DNA of 64,000 nt, from positions 21,755 to 85,754 of the forward strand of contig JAFZWM010000044.1 in NCBI GenBank assembly GCA_017617315.1. The letters are read 5' to 3'. Source of the stretch: Bacteroidaceae bacterium (GTDB lineage Bacteria; Bacteroidota; Bacteroidia; Bacteroidales; Bacteroidaceae). The notes beneath the pieces are model-generated. The model saw only the letters and a list, made by a program, of their open reading frames with translations. It ran no database searches and was not told where the DNA came from. A program made the position numbers and the translations under genes. Positions 62,390 to 64,000 of the stretch are shown here, in pieces (the first letter of the stretch is position 1; each line of letters begins with the position of its first letter).

Positions 62390-63769
62390 ATGAGAAAATT
62401 TGTTAATACCAGAGCATTGGCATTGGTAGGCTGTATGATGGTTAGTCCTTTGCTGGCGAAAGCACAGGGATATACTGGTCCTACAACAGAGGTTGAGAAT
62501 TATAGCGGTGCGTATTATACGGGCAAATACACAAGTCCGTTCAAGACTGTTCTTGGAAAGACCGACGCTGAAATTCAGGCAAAGCTCGATCTGTTGTGGA
62601 ATCATTATTTTAAGGGCGACAACAACTGCAAGGTTTATTTCGACAGGGGCGATGAGGCCTTCGTCAAGGACATCAACAACAACGATGTGCGTTCAGAGGG
62701 CATGAGCTACGGAATGATGATTGCCGTACAGACCAACCACAAGACTGAGTTCGACAAGCTCTGGAAATGGGCAAAGAACCACATGTGGCACAAGAGCGGT
62801 AACTGGGACGGCTATTTTGCTTGGCAGCGTAATGAAAGTGGCTCTGGTGGCGATGATAATTGCGCTCCCGACGGTGAGATGTACTTTATGACGTCTCTTC
62901 TCTTTGCTGCTAACCGCTGGGGCGACAGTCAGTACATGGAAGATGCACAGTATATCTTGAAGAAAATGTGGGAGAACTACAATCATAAACTGTTCAATCA
63001 GCAGCATTATGTCATCACCTTCCAGCCACAGGGCAACGAGAACAACTTCTCAGACCCGTCTTACGACCTTCCTGCATTTGTCGACCTCTTTGCTCATTGG
63101 TCTACAACAAACACAGATAAGTGGGCTAAGGCTGCCAAGGCTACTCGCGACCATCTCTACAAGTCGTCGCACTCTAAGTCTGGCTTGTTCTCCGATTACA
63201 GCAATTACGACGGAACGCCACATCCTACGAATTACAACAGTAATGCCGATAAATACATGTACGATGCCATGCGTTGTGCCATGAACTTTGGTATGGACTA
63301 CTATCTTTTCGGTAAGGATGCTGAACGTCAGGAACAGATGGCACGAAGACTCATAGATTTCTTCGAGAAAGATGGTTACAAGCACGCCCGATTCAACTGG
63401 GACGGTTCAAATCCGAAAGAAAATTATACAATTGGCGAGGCTGGTTGTAATGCCGTGGCTTGCTATTGTCTGCTGAACAACCCGGATTACAAGGAGAGTG
63501 TCAAGAAAAACCTGAAGATGGCATGGGACGCAGCTCCAATGAATGGTCGGTACCGCTATTACGACGGTCTTGTTCATTACTTGTCTATGCTTCACTTGTG
63601 CGGAAGTTTCAAGATATGGAAGCCTGCACAGAAGACAACAGCCGTAAATCTGGTTTCTTTAGAGGTTGAAAGCGAGGCATGGTACACACTCGATGGCAAG
63701 CGTCTAAGCGCAGAGCCAACGCAGCGCGGCATCTATATTCGCAATGGCAAAAAGATTTATGTGAAATAA
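62390..63769 (+). CDS. secreted GH8-family endo- or exo-xylanase-like enzyme
   Basis: 459 residues with a signal peptide (to LLAKAQ). GH8 catalytic motifs are NNDVRSEGMSYGMMIAV (general acid Glu about residue 104) and CAPDGEMYFMTSLLFA (Asp about 163). The pattern resembles reducing-end xylose-releasing exo-oligoxylanase (Rex) relatives more than cellulose-synthase-linked BcsZ. The C-terminus WYTLDGKRLSAEPTQRGIYI plus a basic end is a type IX-like sorting domain. It would trim xylo-oligosaccharides at the cell surface or outside. Confidence 0.87.
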   Translation: MRKFVNTRALALVGCMMVSPLLAKAQGYTGPTTEVENYSGAYYTGKYTSPFKTVLGKTDAEIQAKLDLLWNHYFKGDNNCKVYFDRGDEAFVKDINNNDVRSEGMSYGMMIAVQTNHKTEFDKLWKWAKNHMWHKSGNWDGYFAWQRNESGSGGDDNCAPDGEMYFMTSLLFAANRWGDSQYMEDAQYILKKMWENYNHKLFNQQHYVITFQPQGNENNFSDPSYDLPAFVDLFAHWSTTNTDKWAKAAKATRDHLYKSSHSKSGLFSDYSNYDGTPHPTNYNSNADKYMYDAMRCAMNFGMDYYLFGKDAERQEQMARRLIDFFEKDGYKHARFNWDGSNPKENYTIGEAGCNAVACYCLLNNPDYKESVKKNLKMAWDAAPMNGRYRYYDGLVHYLSMLHLCGSFKIWKPAQKTTAVNLVSLEVESEAWYTLDGKRLSAEPTQRGIYIRNGKKIYVK

Positions 63770-63796
63770 GAACTTCGTTTTTTTCATGATAAAATG

Positions 63797-63836
63797 GCAG
63801 AGGATAAGAGCAGACTCTTGTCTTCTGCTTTTTTTG
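63797..63836 (+). terminator. terminator after the GH8 gene
   Basis: GCAGAGGATAAGAG pairs fully (two G-U) with CTCTTGTCTTCTGC, followed by seven T residues. Confidence 0.85.
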
Positions 63837-63870
63837 AGACAATTCACGATTGACAGCTTAGGAGTCGTAA

Positions 63871-63896
63871 CGAACAATTTCGTCAGAAATTGTTCG
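63871..63896. repeat. 11-bp perfect inverted repeat at the edge of the tandem array
   Basis: CGAACAATTTC (63871-63881) and GAAATTGTTCG (63886-63896) around GTCA. It directly precedes the 11-bp tandem repeats. Confidence 0.75.
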
Positions 63897-63899
63897 AAC

Positions 63900-64000
63900 G
63901 TCGTAGGAACGTCGTAGGAACGTCGTAGGAACGTCGTAGGAACGTCGTAGGAACGTCGTAGGAACGTCGTAGGAACGTCGTAGGAACGTCGTAGGAACGT
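63900..64000. repeat. perfect 11-bp tandem repeat array (continues past the window)
   Basis: GTCGTAGGAAC is repeated without change nine times and runs off the window. Its reverse complement resembles the drifting 11-bp units at 43265-43462 (for example CCGTTCCTACC). The period equals about one helical turn of DNA. Confidence 0.95.

Noticed and set aside
63900..64000. CRISPR or integron interpretation of the terminal array
   Set aside because: Identical head-to-tail 11-bp units without spacers or attC-like structure; no cas or integrase gene is in view.

Overview
The window looks like a chromosomal segment from a Prevotella-like member of the Bacteroidales. The evidence is the TAnnTTTG-type -7 promoter elements, the lipoprotein and type IX-like C-terminal signals on secreted proteins, DUF5112/DUF5113-type sensor kinases, a PPi-dependent phosphofructokinase, and several exported carbohydrate-active enzymes. 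No taxon-specific marker such as rRNA is present, so the genus is an inference.

Layout. 1-4380: an AT-rich, probably acquired two-gene unit. It encodes a large SIR2-like protein, cut by the window edge, and an overlapping HExxH metallopeptidase-like protein; this is the best candidate here for an undescribed (possibly anti-phage) system. 4639-6399: remnants, including a small secreted leucine-rich-repeat gene cleanly split by a 1322-bp IS4-type element with a 9-bp target duplication. 6561-11208: hexuronate/KDG catabolism, with lacI-type regulator and altronate dehydratase on the minus strand, divergent from KDG kinase and KDPG aldolase. 11281-16635: a double-module hybrid sensor kinase, its response regulator and an AbgT-like membrane protein in one plus-strand operon. 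16951-26180: minus-strand exported proteins (CapA-like, DUF3160, small lipoproteins, GH43) and an AraC regulator, separated by arrays of 7-bp AT-rich repeats. 26387-28662: two translationally coupled exported proteins, the second a Cthe_2159-type beta-helix. 28826-30111: an unrecognised, coupled two-gene unit. 30867-30939: tRNA-Pro(CGG). 31055-36484: secreted and envelope proteins, including an amidase with an inserted golvesin-like domain and a PlsC-like acyltransferase. 36675-43094: PPi-phosphofructokinase, GH25, PrmA, a secreted EEP-family phosphodiesterase/nuclease and a PreA-like dehydrogenase. 43265-43462: a degenerate 11-bp-period repeat array. 43506-52477: dipeptidase, cyclohexadienyl-dehydratase-like lipoprotein, unknown protein, a MITE-like element, low-complexity protein, FadL-like porin and GlmS. 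52545-57919: a TolC/RND/adaptor efflux operon divergent from an AraC regulator. 59099-63769: patatin, methyltransferase, GH105 and GH8. The window ends inside a perfect 11-bp tandem array.

How it fits together. GH105 unsaturated rhamnogalacturonyl hydrolase, GH43, altronate dehydratase, KDG kinase and KDPG aldolase are consistent with pectin/uronate use feeding 2-keto-3-deoxygluconate into pyruvate plus glyceraldehyde-3-phosphate; GH8 and GH43 point to hemicellulose oligosaccharides as well. The repeat families (heptamer AT repeats, a conserved 67-bp cassette, 11-bp arrays, a G-tract cluster, a MITE-like element) are the most striking non-coding content. One heptamer array even supplies in-frame N-terminal codons of the CapA-like protein.
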